Of a DNA stretch of 64,000 bases, positions 54,204-64,000 are shown piece by piece. A program made the position numbers and the translations under genes. The stretch's first letter is position 1. Every line of letters starts with the position of its first letter. This stretch comes from Hasllibacter halocynthiae (GTDB lineage Bacteria; Pseudomonadota; Alphaproteobacteria; Rhodobacterales; Rhodobacteraceae): assembly GCF_003003095.1 (NCBI RefSeq), contig NZ_PVTT01000001.1, positions 744,001 to 808,000 of the forward strand, in the 5' to 3' direction. Below the pieces are notes generated by a model. The model saw only the letters and a program-made list of their open reading frames with translations. It did not search any database and had not been told where the DNA came from.

Positions 54204-55042
54204 CGGACCGGAACGGAACCCAGACGCTCCTCCAAGGCCGCGCGGACAGCGGCCTCGGTCCTGGCGGCGAGGGTCTTCCGCCCCCCCTCGACCGGGATCG
54301 GCGGCTCGAAGGCCAGCTCCACCCGTCCGCCTGGCGGCGCGGCGAGCACCGAGAGAAGGTGCGGCCCCAGCCCCATCGTGCCCCACCAGCCGAAGTGATC
54401 GTCGGGCCGCCCCGGCGGGGCGGTCCATATCATCGCCACGGGCTGCACCCGAAGCCCCTCGACCCCGGCGGAGAAGAACGCCTCGAAGAGCGTCGTCTTG
54501 AAGGGCAGGAGGCGGCGGCCGTCCGTGCTGGTGCCCTCGGGAAAGAAGGCGAGGAGGTGTCCTGCGCGCAGCCGCTCCTCGAACTGGGCGCGGTGGCGGG
54601 CGGCCTCGGTCCGGCGGCGTTCGATGAAGACGGTTCCGGTGGCGCGGGCGAGCCAGCCGATTCCGGGCCAGCCGGCGACCTCGGCCTTGGCCACGAAATA
54701 GAGGGGCGCGGCCGAGTTGAGGGCGAACACGTCGAGCCAGGAGGAATGGTTCGCCACCAGGGCGCCGCCGCCCCGCAGGGGCGATCCCGTCACCCGGCGC
54801 CGGATGCCGAGGATGCGCAAAGCGTTGCGGCAGACGAAGCGCGTGATCGCCGGCGTCCAAGGGCGCGCGGCGCCGTGGATCGGCGCTTCGACCAGACGCA
54901 GCGCGAGCAGCAGCGCGAGGCCGCCGGAGACGAGCGCCACGAGCGCCGGCCCCCGCACCGCCACGCGAAGGGCGCCGATCGGGCCGGATCCGCGTGGCAC
55001 GGCGTCGGGCCGCCCGGCCCATCCGGTCCGCGCCACGCGCAC
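54200..55042 (-). CDS. olsA: Lyso-ornithine lipid O-acyltransferase (PlsC type)
   Basis: OlsA adds the second acyl chain to lyso-ornithine lipid; it may also act on lysophosphatidate. The 280-residue membrane protein has an N-terminal hydrophobic segment, the acyltransferase HX4D motif in VANHSSWLDVFALN (about residues 98-111), and FFPEGTSTDGRRL (about 170-182). The function is chosen because it directly follows olsB: the GTG start lies 1 nt after the olsB stop (TGAGGTG), so the two are coupled. On its own it would be called only a 1-acylglycerol-phosphate acyltransferase-like protein. Confidence 0.83.
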   Translation of the reverse strand: MRVARTGWAGRPDAVPRGSGPIGALRVAVRGPALVALVSGGLALLLALRLVEAPIHGAARPWTPAITRFVCRNALRILGIRRRVTGSPLRGGGALVANHSSWLDVFALNSAAPLYFVAKAEVAGWPGIGWLARATGTVFIERRRTEAARHRAQFEERLRAGHLLAFFPEGTSTDGRRLLPFKTTLFEAFFSAGVEGLRVQPVAMIWTAPPGRPDDHFGWWGTMGLGPHLLSVLAAPPGGRVELAFEPPIPVEGGRKTLAARTEAAVRAALEERLGSVPVR

Positions 55043-55043
55043 C

Positions 55044-55796
55044 TCAGGCAGCGTAGCGCGCGCGGGCGGCCGCCGGTACGCGTGCGGCGTCGAGCACGAC
55101 GCAGACGTCCGTGGTGCCGAAGGCGTGGTCCACCCAGGCCCCCTCCCCCACCCAGGCACCGAGGCGAAGGTAGGCCTTCAGCAGCGCGGGCATCGCGGCC
55201 GCGGCCTCCCGCGCGGGGGCGGGCGCGCCGGGATCGGGATCGAGAGGAGCCGCCGTCGGCCCGAGCGCGCGGGGGCGCAGCGCCGGCGGGGCCAGCCGCT
55301 CCCGCCCGAGCCAGGCCAGAGGCACCCGCAGCGCAGCGGGATCGGTGCCGGGAAACGAGGCGACCCCGAAGACGAGGCCGATGTTCCGCTCGGCGACGAG
55401 GCGGCCGATCTCGCGCCAGATGAGGTGCATCCCCGGCCCGCCCCGTGCCTCGCGGGCGAGGCAGGACCGTCCCAGCTCGAGCAGGGGAAGGCCCGCGGCG
55501 CGCAGGCGCGAGAGGTCGTATTCGCCCTCGCCGTAGAACCCGCCCGTCGTTCGCGCGGCCGCATCGGTCATCAGCCGGTAGGCGCCGAGGACGCGGCCCG
55601 TCCGGCGATCCTCGAGGAGGAGATGCTCGGCATGGGGGTCGAAGCGGTCGCCCTCGCGGCGGGTGGCGTGATCGACCCCGTCGCCGCCGGCCCCCAGCTC
55701 GTCCACGAAGACGTCGTAGCGCAGGCGCTGGACGGCCCTCAGGTCGTCCTCGCCGGTGGCGAGGCGGGCGCGGAGACTGTCGTCTAGCAGCGGCAT
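55044..55796 (-). CDS. olsB: Ornithine N-acyltransferase OlsB (GNAT fold)
   Basis: OlsB attaches a 3-hydroxy fatty acid from acyl-ACP to ornithine, the first step of phosphorus-free ornithine lipids. The 250-residue protein has the OlsB-type opening LRAVQRLRYDVFVDELG, HAEHLLLEDRRTGRVLGAYRL, EGEYDLSRLR, ELGRSCLAREARGG and a C-terminal LKAYLRLGAWVGEGAWVDHAFGTTDVCVVL. The adjacent olsA completes the pathway. A perfect CtrA-type box lies 66 nt upstream of the start. No strong ribosome site is visible. Confidence 0.88.
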   Translation of the reverse strand: MPLLDDSLRARLATGEDDLRAVQRLRYDVFVDELGAGGDGVDHATRREGDRFDPHAEHLLLEDRRTGRVLGAYRLMTDAAARTTGGFYGEGEYDLSRLRAAGLPLLELGRSCLAREARGGPGMHLIWREIGRLVAERNIGLVFGVASFPGTDPAALRVPLAWLGRERLAPPALRPRALGPTAAPLDPDPGAPAPAREAAAAMPALLKAYLRLGAWVGEGAWVDHAFGTTDVCVVLDAARVPAAARARYAA

Positions 55797-55861
55797 GGCG
55801 CATCGGGACTACGAAGCGGCGGTCCTGCTGACAACCCGGGCCGCGGCGGCACGGGATGGCT

Positions 55862-55876
55862 TTAACGTACGGTTAA
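55862..55876. promoter_or_regulatory. CtrA-type binding box upstream of olsB
   Basis: TTAA (55862-55865), a 7-nt spacer and TTAA (55873-55876), flanked by C on the right, match the full CtrA site TTAA-N7-TTAAC. It lies in the 90-nt gap between the stop of the DUF3553 gene and the start of olsB. TTAA is rare in such GC-rich DNA, which raises confidence. Confidence 0.6.
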
Positions 55877-55886
55877 CCCCGGCGTC

Positions 55887-56072
55887 CTAGGAAGGGACGT
55901 CCCATACTGGCAGGAGGTCGACCTTGGCGCCGTCTATCACGACCTTGCCGGCATCCGGGAAGTTGACGGTGACCCGGCCGCCCACGTTCGACTGCACCTG
56001 CCCGATGCCCCATTCGGGGCGCTGCGGGTGCCGCACCAGCATCCCCGGCTCGAGGAGCGATCCCATGTCCAT
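55887..56072 (-). CDS. DUF3553 domain protein
   Basis: This 61-residue beta-rich protein matches the DUF3553 pattern: an opening LLEPGMLVRHPQRPEWGIGQ, then VQSNVGGRVTVNFPDAGKVVI and a short hydrophobic end. Similar domains occur at the ends of helicases and as stand-alone proteins; function unknown. The ATG at 56072 has a GAAGG ribosome site 6 nt upstream. It is divergent from chpT, with starts only 15 nt apart. Confidence 0.82.
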   Translation of the reverse strand: MDMGSLLEPGMLVRHPQRPEWGIGQVQSNVGGRVTVNFPDAGKVVIDGAKVDLLPVWDVPS

Positions 56073-56087
56073 GACAGGCCTTCCCCT

Positions 56088-56726
56088 GTGACCCCTCGTA
56101 GCCAACCCGCCGTGGCCCGGCCCGTTCCGGCCGAAGGGCCCGACCTGCCGGCCCTGGTCGCCAGCCGGATCTGCCACGACCTCGTCAGCCCGCTTGGCGC
56201 CATCGGCAACGGGCTCGAGCTGATCGAGATGACCGGCGCCCCCGGCAAGCCGGAGATGGCCCTCATCGGCGAGAGCGCGGCCGACGCCACCGCCCGCATC
56301 CGCTTCTTCCGGGTCGCCTTCGGGGCGGCCGCGCCGGGCGCCGCCATCGGGGCCGAGGAGGTGCGATCCGCCCTCGCGGGCCGGGCGCGGGGTTCGCGGA
56401 TGGCGTTGGATTGGGGGGTGCGGGACAGCCTCACCCGTCTGGAGGCGAAGGCGGCCTTCCTCGCCCTCGCCTGTCTCGAGAGCGCCTGCGCCTATGGCGG
56501 CACCGCCAGGGCGGCGCGGGACGGCGACGGTCGCTGGACGCTGTCCCTGGGGGCGGCGCGCCTCAGGACGGAAGATGCGTTCTGGCCCGTCGCCGCCGGT
56601 GGGCCGGCACCGGCGGACCTTCCGTCCTCGGCGGTGCAGTTCGCCCTCCTCCCCCTTGCGGCGGCGTCGCTGGGCCGGGTCGTCACGATCGACCGCGGCG
56701 CCACGAGGATCGCGGTCCGGTTCTAG
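56088..56726 (+). CDS. chpT: ChpT-like histidine phosphotransferase
   Basis: ChpT receives a phosphate from CckA and hands it to CtrA and CpdR in alphaproteobacterial cell-cycle and motility control. The 212-residue protein has the phospho-acceptor His in [20 protein letters not shown] (about residues 27-46) and a degenerate kinase-like C-terminal domain, the ChpT layout. The GTG at 56088 is a provisional start; an in-frame ATG at 56028 would extend it into the divergent DUF3553 gene. The stop shares CTAG with the convergent proA stop. Confidence 0.85.
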   Translation: MTPRSQPAVARPVPAEGPDLPALVASRICHDLVSPLGAIGNGLELIEMTGAPGKPEMALIGESAADATARIRFFRVAFGAAAPGAAIGAEEVRSALAGRARGSRMALDWGVRDSLTRLEAKAAFLALACLESACAYGGTARAARDGDGRWTLSLGAARLRTEDAFWPVAAGGPAPADLPSSAVQFALLPLAAASLGRVVTIDRGATRIAVRF

Positions 56727-57976
56727 GGCCTGACGGCGCCGTCGCCGGTCACCAGGTACTTGAACGACGTGAGTTGCTCGGCCCCGACGGGCCCGCGGGC
56801 GTGCATCTTGCCGGTGGCGATGCCGATCTCCGCGCCCATCCCGAACTCGCCCCCGTCGGCGAACTGGGTCGAGGCGTTGCGCATGACTATCGCCGAATCG
56901 ACCTCGGCGAAGAAGCGCGCCGCGGCCGCGTCGTCCTCGGTCAGGATGGCGTCGGTGTGGTTCGAGCCGTGGGCGCGGATGTGCTCCACCGCCGCATCGA
57001 GGTCGGGAACCAGCTTGGCGGCGATGACCATGTCGAGATACTCGCGCCCCCAGTCCTGCGAGGTGGCGGGCACGGTGCCGGAGAGGCCCTCGCCCGCGTG
57101 AACCTCGACCCCGGCGGCCATCAGGTCGTCCAGGATGGATTGGCCCAGGGCCTTCGCATCCTCGTGGATCAGCAGGCACTCGGCCGCGCCGCAGATGCCC
57201 GTGCGCCGGGTCTTCGCGTTCAGCACGACGCGGCGGGCCTTCGCGGGCTCGGCGGCCGCGTCCAGGAAGACGTGCACGATCCCGTCGAGATGGGCGAACA
57301 CGGGCACCCGCGCCTCGCGCATGACGAGGCCGGTGAGGCCGGCGCCCCCGCGCGGCACGATCACGTCGATGAAGTCGCGCGCGCGAAGCATCTCGCCCAC
57401 CATGGCGCGGTCGGTGACCGGCACGCGCTGGATCGCGGCCTCGGGCAGGTCCGCCGACCGCAGCCCGTCCACCAGGGCGGCGTGGATCGCGGCCGACGAG
57501 CGGGCCGATTCGCTGCCCCCCCGCAGGATCGCGGCGTTGCCGGCCTTGAGGCAGAGGGCCCCGGCATCGGCGGTGACGTTCGGCCGGCTCTCGTAGATCA
57601 CCCCCACGACGCCCAGGGGGGTGCGGACGCGCTGGATGTGCAGCCCGCTGGGGCGGTCCCACTCGGCCATCACGGCGCCGACCGGGTCGGGCTGCTCGGC
57701 GATGGCGCGAAGGGAGTCGGCGATGCCCCGGACGCGCCCCTCGTCCAGCATGAGGCGGTCGAGCATGGCGCGGGTCAGCCCCTTCGCCTCGGCGGAGGCC
57801 ATGTCGCCGGCGTTCGCCTCGACGACCTCGGCCCGGCGGTCCCACAATGCCTCGGCCGCGCCGATCAGGGCGGCATGCTTGCGCTCGGCCGAAGCGATGG
57901 CGAGGGCCGCGGCGGCCTCGCGCGCGGCGCGGCCCATCTCGCCCATCAGGGCGGAGGCGTCGAAGGTCGTGTCCAT
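56723..57976 (-). CDS. proA: Gamma-glutamyl phosphate reductase
   Basis: ProA reduces glutamyl 5-phosphate to glutamate semialdehyde in proline synthesis. The 417 residues show an aldehyde-dehydrogenase-like fold: [22 protein letters not shown] for NADPH binding, the catalytic Cys in [14 protein letters not shown] (about residue 259), and GTNHTDAIL replaced here by [14 protein letters not shown], the family block. It follows proB by 9 nt. Substrate channelling with ProB is known in the pathway. Confidence 0.96.
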   Translation of the reverse strand: MDTTFDASALMGEMGRAAREAAAALAIASAERKHAALIGAAEALWDRRAEVVEANAGDMASAEAKGLTRAMLDRLMLDEGRVRGIADSLRAIAEQPDPVGAVMAEWDRPSGLHIQRVRTPLGVVGVIYESRPNVTADAGALCLKAGNAAILRGGSESARSSAAIHAALVDGLRSADLPEAAIQRVPVTDRAMVGEMLRARDFIDVIVPRGGAGLTGLVMREARVPVFAHLDGIVHVFLDAAAEPAKARRVVLNAKTRRTGICGAAECLLIHEDAKALGQSILDDLMAAGVEVHAGEGLSGTVPATSQDWGREYLDMVIAAKLVPDLDAAVEHIRAHGSNHTDAILTEDDAAAARFFAEVDSAIVMRNASTQFADGGEFGMGAEIGIATGKMHARGPVGAEQLTSFKYLVTGDGAVRP

Positions 57977-57985
57977 GGGGGTCCT

Positions 57986-61127
<3,142 letters not shown>

Positions 61128-61149
61128 CGGACCCTCCGGCGGAACGAGG

Positions 61150-61177
61150 AAGGGGCGGCCCCGGCGGGCCGCCCCTT
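61150..61177 (-). terminator. Terminator hairpin after rpmA
   Basis: A 12-bp perfect inverted repeat (AAGGGGCGGCCC 61150-61161 with GGGCCGCCCCTT 61166-61177) and a 4-nt loop lie 28 nt after the rpmA stop. The tail CCTCGTTCC has few T residues, so it may attenuate rather than fully stop transcription into the GNAT-obgE-proB-proA genes. Confidence 0.65.
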
Positions 61178-61205
61178 CGTGTCGGAAACGATTGCCCGCG
61201 CGGGA

Positions 61206-61475
61206 TTACTCGGCGGCGACGGCCGTCGGCAGGACCGAGACGAAGGTGCGGTTCTTCAGCCCCTTGTGGAAGGTCACCTGACCCTCGGCCACGGCGAAGA
61301 TCGTATGGTCGCGGCCCATGCCGACCCCCTCGCCCGGCCACCACTTGGTGCCGCGCTGGCGGATGATGATGTTGCCGGGGATCACGGCCTCGCCGCCGTA
61401 CTTCTTCACCCCGAGACGGCGGCCGGCGCTGTCGCGGCCGTTGCGGCTGGATCCGCCTGCCTTCTTGTGTGCCAT
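61206..61475 (-). CDS. rpmA: 50S ribosomal protein L27
   Basis: L27 sits near the peptidyl-transferase centre of the large subunit. The 89 residues start [20 protein letters not shown], the fully conserved N-terminus, and include [20 protein letters not shown], as in all bacterial L27 proteins. It follows rplU by 6 nt in the usual rplU-rpmA-obgE order. Confidence 0.97.
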   Translation of the reverse strand: MAHKKAGGSSRNGRDSAGRRLGVKKYGGEAVIPGNIIIRQRGTKWWPGEGVGMGRDHTIFAVAEGQVTFHKGLKNRTFVSVLPTAVAAE

Positions 61476-61481
61476 GTCCTG

Positions 61482-62210
61482 TTACTCCTTCTCGGCGTCG
61501 TACTGCTTGGCCTGGTCGATCCAGCCGTCACGCTCGATCCGGCCCTTGAACGAAAGGCGGTCGTCCATGTAGGCCACCTCCTCCGGCGACCAGGCGGCGA
61601 TCTGGGCGAAGGTGTAGACGCCCACGTCGTTCAGCTTCTCCTCCAGCTTCGGGCCGACGCCCGAGATGCGCTTGAGGTCGTCGGCCCCGCCCTGGGGCGC
61701 GGCGTCCAGCAGGTTGGCGGGACGCTCGCCGTCCCCGACGGCGGCGCGGACGGCGCCCACGGCCTCCTCGGCGCGGGTCTCGACACGGCCCGCGGCCTTC
61801 CTCGTCCGCCCCGGCGCGGCGGCGGCGGCGATGGCCGCGCCCGTGGCGGCGACGGCGGCCGCGCCGAGCGCGACCTTCACGCCCGTGGAGAGCCCGCCCG
61901 ATTTCACGATCTCGGTCACGCGGACGACCGTCAGGTGCTGGCGGTGGCCCTTCGTGCGCTTGGACGAGTGCTTGCGCCGGCGGCGAACGAAGTTGATGAC
62001 CTTCTCGCCCTTGATCTGGCCCAGCACCTCGGCCTGGACGGCGGCGCCGTCGACGAAGGGGGTGCCGACCGTGGGGCTGTCGCCGCCGACCATCAGCACG
62101 TCGTTGAACTGGACGGTCTCGCCTTCGTCGGCGGCGAGCTTCTCGAGGCGGAGCACGTCGCCGGGGCTGACCCGGTACTGCTTGCCGCCGGTCTTCATGA
62201 CCGCGTACAT
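61482..62210 (-). CDS. rplU: 50S ribosomal protein L21 with C-terminal helix-hairpin-helix domain
   Basis: L21 binds 23S rRNA in the large subunit. Residues 1 to about 102 are the normal L21 ([35 protein letters not shown]). An Ala-rich linker with a hydrophobic stretch (about 105-130) and then a helix-hairpin-helix-like domain (about 170-220: [39 protein letters not shown]) follow. At 242 residues it is more than double E. coli L21. The extension is in one uninterrupted frame and is known in Rhodobacterales relatives. Its role is unknown. Confidence 0.95.
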   Translation of the reverse strand: MYAVMKTGGKQYRVSPGDVLRLEKLAADEGETVQFNDVLMVGGDSPTVGTPFVDGAAVQAEVLGQIKGEKVINFVRRRRKHSSKRTKGHRQHLTVVRVTEIVKSGGLSTGVKVALGAAAVAATGAAIAAAAAPGRTRKAAGRVETRAEEAVGAVRAAVGDGERPANLLDAAPQGGADDLKRISGVGPKLEEKLNDVGVYTFAQIAAWSPEEVAYMDDRLSFKGRIERDGWIDQAKQYDAEKE

Positions 62211-62350
62211 CGCGTTCTTCCTTTTCGGTTCCGCGCCCTCTGGCCCCCGGATCGGGCGTTTCGGGGGACGTGTCCCCGCCTCGGGCTGCGCGCCCCCGCC
62301 GGGGCGAATGCATGGATGGCCCGCGCGGGACGGTCCCGGCGGGTGGGCGG

Positions 62351-62379
62351 CACCTACGGGCAGGCGGGGGGCCCGTCAA
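62351..62379 (-). promoter_or_regulatory. Promoter of rplU-rpmA
   Basis: On the minus strand TTGACG (62374-62379), a 17-nt spacer and TAGGTG (62351-62356) would start transcription about 134 nt before rplU. It is divergent from the tRNA-Ser promoter, with 6 bp between the two -35 boxes. Confidence 0.55.
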
Positions 62380-62385
62380 CCGGGG

Positions 62386-62414
62386 TTGCAGGCCGCGCCG
62401 CAGGGGGCTAGGTG
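62386..62414 (+). promoter_or_regulatory. Promoter of tRNA-Ser
   Basis: TTGCAG (62386-62391), a 17-nt spacer and TAGGTG (62409-62414) place the start about 10 nt before the tRNA. The -10 is identical to that of the divergent rplU promoter. Confidence 0.55.
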
Positions 62415-62430
62415 CGCCGCCGACCCCCGC

Positions 62431-62520
62431 GGAGAGGTGCCGGAGTGGTCGAACGGGACGGTTTCGAAAACCGTTGACCCTTCACGGGGTCCCAGGGTTC
62501 GAATCCCTGTCTCTCCGCCA
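62431..62520 (+). tRNA. tRNA-Ser (anticodon CGA)
   Basis: The 90-nt gene folds as a class II tRNA: acceptor GGAGAGG (62431-62437) with TCTCTCC (62510-62516), discriminator G, encoded CCA (62518-62520), anticodon stem ACGGT/ACCGT with loop TTCGAAA and anticodon CGA at 62465-62467 (reads UCG), a long variable arm, and T-arm CAGGG-TTCGAAT-CCCTG. It has its own promoter. Confidence 0.96.
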
Positions 62521-62585
62521 CAAATCCACCGCCGTTGCGCCCAGAAGCCAGAAGCCCCCCGCCCGCCGGGGCCCGCCGGGGAAGG

Positions 62586-62615
62586 TCCCGAACGGCGCTC
62601 CGTGCCCGTTCGGGA
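62586..62615 (+). terminator. Hairpin after tRNA-Ser, possible terminator
   Basis: A perfect 10-bp inverted repeat (TCCCGAACGG 62586-62595 with CCGTTCGGGA 62606-62615) with a 10-nt loop lies 66 nt after the tRNA. It lacks a T-run, so termination is only likely, not certain. Confidence 0.35.
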
Positions 62616-62807
62616 AGGGAGTGGGGGGCCGCGGCGACCCTGTGCGGCTGCGGTCCGGCGCCTCGGCCGACCCGGTCGCGGCAGAGCCCCCCCCCCTCGC
62701 GAACGCCGGCGTCCCGGCGCAGGGTCGGTGGACCCAGCCGGGGACGCGTTGGCAGCTTTCCCGCTGCCCTATGCGTTCCGGGTGGGTCGCCTCTTGTCCC
62801 GCCCGTA

Positions 62808-62851
62808 TGTCGATCGGCCCGTGCGATGGGCGATCGGAGTGTCGATCGGCC
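62808..62851 (+). repeat. Short direct repeats of a GATCGG core
   Basis: TGTCGATCGGCC occurs at 62808-62819 and again at 62840-62851, with a further CGATCGG at 62831-62837 between them and a shortened TATCGGCC just after. Function unknown. Confidence 0.5.
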
Positions 62852-63150
62852 TATCGGCCTGACCGGCCTGTCTCGCTTCGTCGGGGGTCTCCCCCCGCTG
62901 TCCGTCCCCCGGGGCTCGGACGCCCTGCCGTTCGATGCGGCGTGGTGGGCGCGAGCCGGTCGTCGGCCGTCCGTTGCATGCAGGAGAGGTTCTAGCGGCC
63001 AGAGGTTAACGAGGCGTGAGGGCTGCGCGCGGCGCAACGCCCGGCGCGCAACGGGGGGGGCGGGGAAACGAGTTCCGCCCTGCGGGGCGCATCCGCTGCG
63101 CGCCATTGCAACGTCCGATCCCGGTGGGACCGGCACCGGGGGGCGGACGG

Positions 63151-63864
63151 TCAGGCGGGGGCGCCTCGGAAGCCCTGGGCCACCACGAACTTCTCGGAGC
63201 TGTCGGAGCGACTGGCGGGGGGCTTCACGTTCGCGACGGTGCGGAACGCCTTCTTCAGACGGGCTTGGAGGCCCTGCTCCGCACCGCCCTGGAGGACCTT
63301 GGCGACGAAGGTGCCCCCCTCCTCCAGCACGTCGAAGGCAAGCTCGGCGGCGGCGTCGCAAAGGGCGACGATGCGCAGGTGGTCGGTCGCCCTGTGGCCC
63401 GACGCGCTGGCGGCCATGTCCGACATCACCACGTCGGCCGGCCCGCCGAGCCAGGCCTTCACCTTCTCGTCCGCGCCGTCCGACATGAAGTCGAGCCGGT
63501 GGACCTCCGCACCCGGAACCTCCTCGACCTCCTGCAGGTCGACGCCGACGATGCGGCCTGCCGGGCCCGGCCGCTCGCCGAGCGCGTTGATGCGGGGCAC
63601 CGCGACCTGGAGCCAGCCGCCGGGCGCGGAGCCGAGGTCCACCACCCGCGCGCCGGGGCGGAGGAAGCCGAAGCGGTCGTCCAGCTCCATGATCTTGTAG
63701 GCCGCGCGGCCGCGCATCCCCTCGGCCCGGGCGCGCTTGACGTAGGGATCGTTCAGCTGCCGCTCGAGCCAGAGGGTCGAGGAGAGCTTGCGCCCCCGCG
63801 CCGTGCGGACCTTCTGGCGCAGGTCGCGCTGGCCGCGCCCGCTCGTCGAGCCGGACCGCGCCAT
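63151..63864 (-). CDS. rlmE: 23S rRNA (U2552) 2'-O-methyltransferase RlmE (FtsJ/RrmJ)
   Basis: RlmE methylates U2552 in the A-loop of 23S rRNA during late 50S assembly. The 237 residues show the K-D-K-E type active site: Lys of [10 protein letters not shown] (about residue 57), SAM motif [12 protein letters not shown], Asp in [19 protein letters not shown], Lys in [11 protein letters not shown], and Glu near the C-terminus ([11 protein letters not shown]). An N-terminal basic extension of about 25 residues is present. Its ATG shares a base with the upstream phosphatase stop (TGATG). Confidence 0.94.
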   Translation of the reverse strand: MARSGSTSGRGQRDLRQKVRTARGRKLSSTLWLERQLNDPYVKRARAEGMRGRAAYKIMELDDRFGFLRPGARVVDLGSAPGGWLQVAVPRINALGERPGPAGRIVGVDLQEVEEVPGAEVHRLDFMSDGADEKVKAWLGGPADVVMSDMAASASGHRATDHLRIVALCDAAAELAFDVLEEGGTFVAKVLQGGAEQGLQARLKKAFRTVANVKPPASRSDSSEKFVVAQGFRGAPA

Positions 63865-64000
63865 CAGGCTGCGCTGTCCTCGAGCACGCCGTCCGCCGAC
63901 ATCTGCGCGTAGAGAAGCCCCTCGCGCAGGCCGCGGTCCGCAACGGAGAGGCGATCCGTGGGCCAGGACCGCAGGAGCGCCTGCAGGATCGCCGCGCCCG
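63864..64000 (-). CDS. Ppx/GppA-family phosphatase, C-terminal end only
   Basis: Only the last 44 or so residues lie in the window; the gene continues beyond the right edge. The readable end has [32 protein letters not shown], whose main feature [10 protein letters not shown] is the closing motif of exopolyphosphatase/guanosine pentaphosphate phosphatase proteins. The TGA stop overlaps the rlmE ATG by one base, so the two are coupled; this gene pair is common in the order. Confidence 0.72.
   Translation of the reverse strand, partial: GAAILQALLRSWPTDRLSVADRGLREGLLYAQMSADGVLEDSAA

Larger units (their letters stand above)
62521..63150 (+). other. Gene-free region downstream of tRNA-Ser
   Basis: No credible gene was found. 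The region holds a 10-bp inverted repeat at 62586-62615 (listed separately) and short repeats of GATCGG near 62808-62860. No second copy of the tRNA 3' end (a possible att site) and no integrase are seen. Confidence 0.6.

Noticed and set aside
62431-63150. Possible integrative element at tRNA-Ser
   Set aside because: No integrase, no duplicated tRNA 3' end and no foreign base composition were found.

Overview
The window is a dense, very GC-rich stretch (about 70% by eye) of alphaproteobacterial chromosome that fits Rhodobacterales (Paracoccaceae/Roseobacter relatives). The evidence is the fused IspDF, the dusB(nifR3)-ntrB-ntrC-ntrY-ntrX order followed by trkA, trkH, hfq and hflX, a ChpT-type histidine phosphotransferase, the DUF6456/DUF6477 pair, L21 with a C-terminal helix-hairpin-helix domain, a zinc-independent-type HemB, and many GTGA/ATGA start-stop overlaps. 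No phage, insertion sequence, CRISPR array or defence island was found. This is essentially a core-genome segment.

Layout. 1-2.5 kb: an MFS drug exporter and a cation/proton antiporter (convergent). 2.7-7 kb: a small membrane peptide, mfd and a membrane protein with a TTG start. 7-12.5 kb: hemB, a SYLF lipoprotein, a 3-hydroxyisobutyrate dehydrogenase-like reductase and a membrane-anchored penicillin acylase. 12.5-13.6 kb: a gene-free region with an imperfect 205-bp tandem duplication. 13.6-26.4 kb: one minus-strand block, dusB-ntrB-ntrC-ntrY-ntrX-hydrolase-trkA-trkH-hfq-hflX, for nitrogen control, potassium uptake and RNA chaperone functions. 26.5-28.6 kb: ispDF-pgpA-cinA in tightly overlapping plus-strand order. 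28.6-31.3 kb: lipA, a Deg-like protease and ratA. 31.4-32.8 kb: the divergent DUF6456/DUF6477 pair. 32.9-38.4 kb: an MttB-family methyltransferase without amber codons, guaA, a DMT exporter and a FadL-type porin with a clear terminator. 38.5-43.7 kb: an EamA transporter, a P-loop ATPase-metA-hydrolase chain, ppk2 and a TetR regulator. 43.7-46.4 kb: a polyamine-type ABC transporter without a binding-protein gene. 46.5-47.5 kb: rplM-rpsI. 47.6-55.8 kb: a 2H phosphoesterase, a MocR regulator divergent from a DUF1127 protein, an M32 carboxypeptidase, ctaA, a TrmJ-like methylase, a degenerate ThiE-like protein and olsB-olsA for ornithine lipids. 55.9-59.1 kb: a DUF3553 protein, chpT, proA and proB. 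59.1-62.5 kb: obgE, a tandem-GNAT protein, rpmA, rplU and tRNA-Ser(CGA). 62.5-64 kb: a gene-free stretch, rlmE and the end of a Ppx/GppA phosphatase gene.

Regulation is unusually readable. Several genes (mfd, ispDF, lipA, guaA, ctaA, and less strongly trmJ and the ThiE-like gene) carry a recognisable -10 element 6-8 nt before the start codon, which predicts leaderless or nearly leaderless mRNAs. A perfect CtrA-type box (TTAA-N7-TTAA) lies upstream of olsB, close to chpT, whose product belongs to the CtrA phosphorelay. NtrC and NtrX both lack the GAFTGA loop needed to engage sigma-54. No convincing wholly new multi-gene system was found. The best leads are the unknown ATPase coupled to metA, the DUF6456/DUF6477 pair with twin GANTC sites, the MocR/DUF1127 pair and the CtrA box.
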